Of a DNA stretch of 7,330 nucleotides, positions 6,171-7,330 are shown in pieces. Made by a program: the position numbers and the translations under genes. Under the pieces are notes generated by a model. That model was not told the origin of the DNA, made no database searches, and saw nothing but the letters and a program-made list of their open reading frames with translations. The DNA comes from Pseudomonadota bacterium (GTDB taxonomy: Bacteria > Pseudomonadota > Alphaproteobacteria > Sphingomonadales > Sphingomonadaceae), in NCBI GenBank assembly GCA_023432995.1, contig JAEZES010000087.1:1-7330 (forward strand). The letters are read 5' to 3'. Position 1 is the stretch's first letter, and each line of letters starts with the position of its first letter.

Positions 6171-6481
6171 AGAAGACCCTCCTTGCGGTCGCTGCGCTTC
6201 TCGCCGCGTGCAACGACACCACGCCAGAAGTGCCAGCCGAACAGCCGGCCGCCGAGGCGCGCTCGGGCTCGGGCACCGGCATAATCACCGCAGTCAACGC
6301 GGCGGCGGGCACCGTGACCATCGAGCACGGGCCGATGCCCGCGATCGGGTGGTCGGCGATGACGATGACCTTCGACGCCGACCCGGCGCTGCTCGCGGGT
6401 GTCGGTGCGGGCGACGCGGTCGCCTTTGACGTCACGGTCTCCGACGGCGACGCGACCGTGACCGCGCTGACTGTCCAATAG
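6167..6481 (+). CDS. CusF-like copper-binding lipoprotein
   Basis: The 104-residue product begins MKKTLLAVAALLAAC, a short lipoprotein signal with lipobox LAAC, so Cys15 would be lipidated. A 20-residue Pro/Glu/Ala linker follows. The CusF-type domain then runs from about residue 36: GTGIITAVNAAAGTVTIEHG, then GWSAMTMTFDAD, then GAGDAVAFDVTV. His54, Trp62, Met65 and Met67 match the Cu(I)/Ag(I) site of E. coli CusF (His, capping Trp, and MTM methionines), so metal binding is likely intact. CusF itself is a soluble periplasmic chaperone in a CusCFBA efflux operon; this one appears membrane-anchored. Its ATG overlaps the quinoprotein stop as ATGA, giving translational coupling, and no efflux pump gene is in view. 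It may deliver or buffer copper for an electron acceptor of the dehydrogenase or for another protein of the locus; that is inference. Its role in copper resistance alone is less likely given this context. Confidence 0.9.
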   Translation: MKKTLLAVAALLAACNDTTPEVPAEQPAAEARSGSGTGIITAVNAAAGTVTIEHGPMPAIGWSAMTMTFDADPALLAGVGAGDAVAFDVTVSDGDATVTALTVQ

Positions 6482-6493
6482 CTGCTGTCGACC

Positions 6494-6500
6494 AGGGAGG
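6494..6500 (+). promoter_or_regulatory. Strong ribosome binding site that decides the start at 6506
   Basis: AGGGAGG lies 5 bases before the ATG at 6506. A second ATG at 6502 is only one base away from it and reads a short frame that stops after fewer than 30 codons, so 6506 is the start. Confidence 0.7.
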
Positions 6501-6505
6501 GATGC

Positions 6506-7330
6506 ATGGCGAACTGGATCACCCGGCTGGGCCTGCTCGCCTTGGCCCTTGTCGTATCGGGGCCGGCGCAGGCGCAGGACGATGACGCCCGCGCGCGCGC
6601 AGTACTCGAGCAGGCGGCCGCCGCGATGGGCGGGCTCGACCGGTTACAGGGCCTCGACAACCTCGTCCTGACCGGCTTCGGCCAGCGGGTCTACTATCAG
6701 GGCGGGGGTTTCCTTACCGGCGAGAAGAAGGCCCCGCCCAAGTGGCAGTCCGTCGTCGACGCGCAACGCACGTTCGACCTCCAGGGAGAGCGCGCGCTCT
6801 ATCAGGAAAGGTGGGCGCAGGAGTTTCCGTTCGCGGGGTTCTTTGGGCTTAACTTCTCACGCAACAGCAGTGTGCAGACCGGCGCGCTGCTGCTCGACCA
6901 CCCCCTCCCGGCGCTGCTCGAGGCGCTCGACCCGGAGACGAAGCTCGGCGCGGTCTCGCTCGAGGACGGCACGATCGTCGTCCAGTTCACCCCCGAGGGC
7001 GCGACGAGCCCGGCGTGGCTAGGGATCGACCCGCGCACCAACCTGCCGGTGTTCTCGCGCTGGATCTCCGCCAGCGTCAATCTCGGCGACCTCACCACCA
7101 CCGCCTGGTTCACCGGCTACACACCGGTCGACGGTGTGCAGTTGCCGATGGGGCTGATGCACGAGCTCGACTGGCGCAACCAGGTCAGCCTGATGTTCCA
7201 GGTCGATTCCTACCGGGTGAACCTTGCCGCCGCCCTGCTCCCGGCATTTCCCGAACCGTCACTGCCGAATCCCGCCGCCCCGGCGGTCGCCGAAGCCGAA
7301 CAAGTTGCCGATGGCATTTGGGACGTCCGC
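6506..7330 (+). CDS. Exported protein, N-terminal 275 residues (possible MBL-fold metallohydrolase; 3' end outside window)
   Basis: The frame starts at ATG 6506 after a strong AGGGAGG site and stays open to the right edge, so only 275 residues are visible. A signal peptide (MANWITRLGLLALALVVSG, cleavage after AQA at about residue 23) predicts export. The visible domain has an initial helix (ARAVLEQAAAAMGGLDRLQGL, 30-50), then strand-like segments including LVLTGFGQRVYYQGGG. It continues with IDPRTNLPVFSRW (174-186) and WFTGYTPVDGVQLPMGLMHELDW (201-223), resembling the lipoprotein-carrier-like N-terminal domains of some exported hydrolases. After a Pro/Ala linker the last residues, VADGIWDVR, look like the first strand of an MBL-fold hydrolase (compare the usual aDGVyll), but the zinc motif HxHxDH would lie beyond the window. 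It follows the CusF-like gene by 24 bases with no terminator, so it belongs to the quinoprotein operon. The gene is certain; the hydrolase assignment is inference from the last few residues and overall layout. Confidence 0.72.
   Translation, partial: MANWITRLGLLALALVVSGPAQAQDDDARARAVLEQAAAAMGGLDRLQGLDNLVLTGFGQRVYYQGGGFLTGEKKAPPKWQSVVDAQRTFDLQGERALYQERWAQEFPFAGFFGLNFSRNSSVQTGALLLDHPLPALLEALDPETKLGAVSLEDGTIVVQFTPEGATSPAWLGIDPRTNLPVFSRWISASVNLGDLTTTAWFTGYTPVDGVQLPMGLMHELDWRNQVSLMFQVDSYRVNLAAALLPAFPEPSLPNPAAPAVAEAEQVADGIWDVR

Noticed and set aside
6077..7113. Minus-strand frames over the CusF-like gene and the partial exported gene
   Set aside because: There is no ribosome site or recognisable domain; the plus-strand genes have coupled starts, signal peptides and family motifs.

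Overview
The window is GC-rich bacterial DNA with dense coding, short gaps and good Shine-Dalgarno sites. The overall character suggests an alphaproteobacterium, probably Sphingomonadales. The reasons are the GC-rich codon use, the bfd/bfr pair under operator-like sites built on TTGCGA/TCGCAA half-sites, and the DUF418, DUF6152 and quinohemoprotein content. This placement is inference, not a database result. No tRNA, rRNA, CRISPR array, transposase or prophage gene is visible.

Left part (1-2637, all + strand): the 3' end of a SPOR-domain protein that is open at the left edge; a 432-residue polytopic DUF418 membrane protein; then an iron module of bfd (64-residue bacterioferritin-associated [2Fe-2S] ferredoxin) and bfr (160-residue bacterioferritin with a complete ferroxidase centre and haem Met). 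Each iron gene has a Fur-like operator candidate upstream. The one before bfd fills the spacer of a good -35/-10 promoter. Bfr stores iron as ferric mineral, and Bfd supplies electrons to release it.

Middle (2683-3833, - strand): a two-gene unit converging on bfr. It encodes a DUF6152 exported protein followed by a 241-residue exported protein of an uncharacterised family (DLTGTW start, WEGDTLV core).

Right part (3993 to the right edge, + strand), divergent from that unit across a 159-bp intergenic region: a 725-residue exported PQQ-type beta-propeller dehydrogenase with a C-terminal cytochrome c domain; a CusF-like copper-binding lipoprotein joined to it by a 4-bp ATGA overlap; and the 5' part of an exported protein cut by the right edge, possibly an MBL-fold hydrolase with an N-terminal lipoprotein-like domain. 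The divergent region holds a sigma70-like promoter for the DUF6152 unit and a perfect 9-bp inverted repeat that could be a shared operator.

All five proteins of the divergent locus carry export signals, so it looks like a periplasmic redox/metal module. The quinoprotein is atypical: it lacks the vicinal Cys pair and the GTGNP-type metal-ligand Asn, yet keeps the Asp-X-Asp pattern linked to lanthanide use. Together with the copper chaperone-like partner and the possible N-terminal histidine of DUF6152, this is the least ordinary part of the window.
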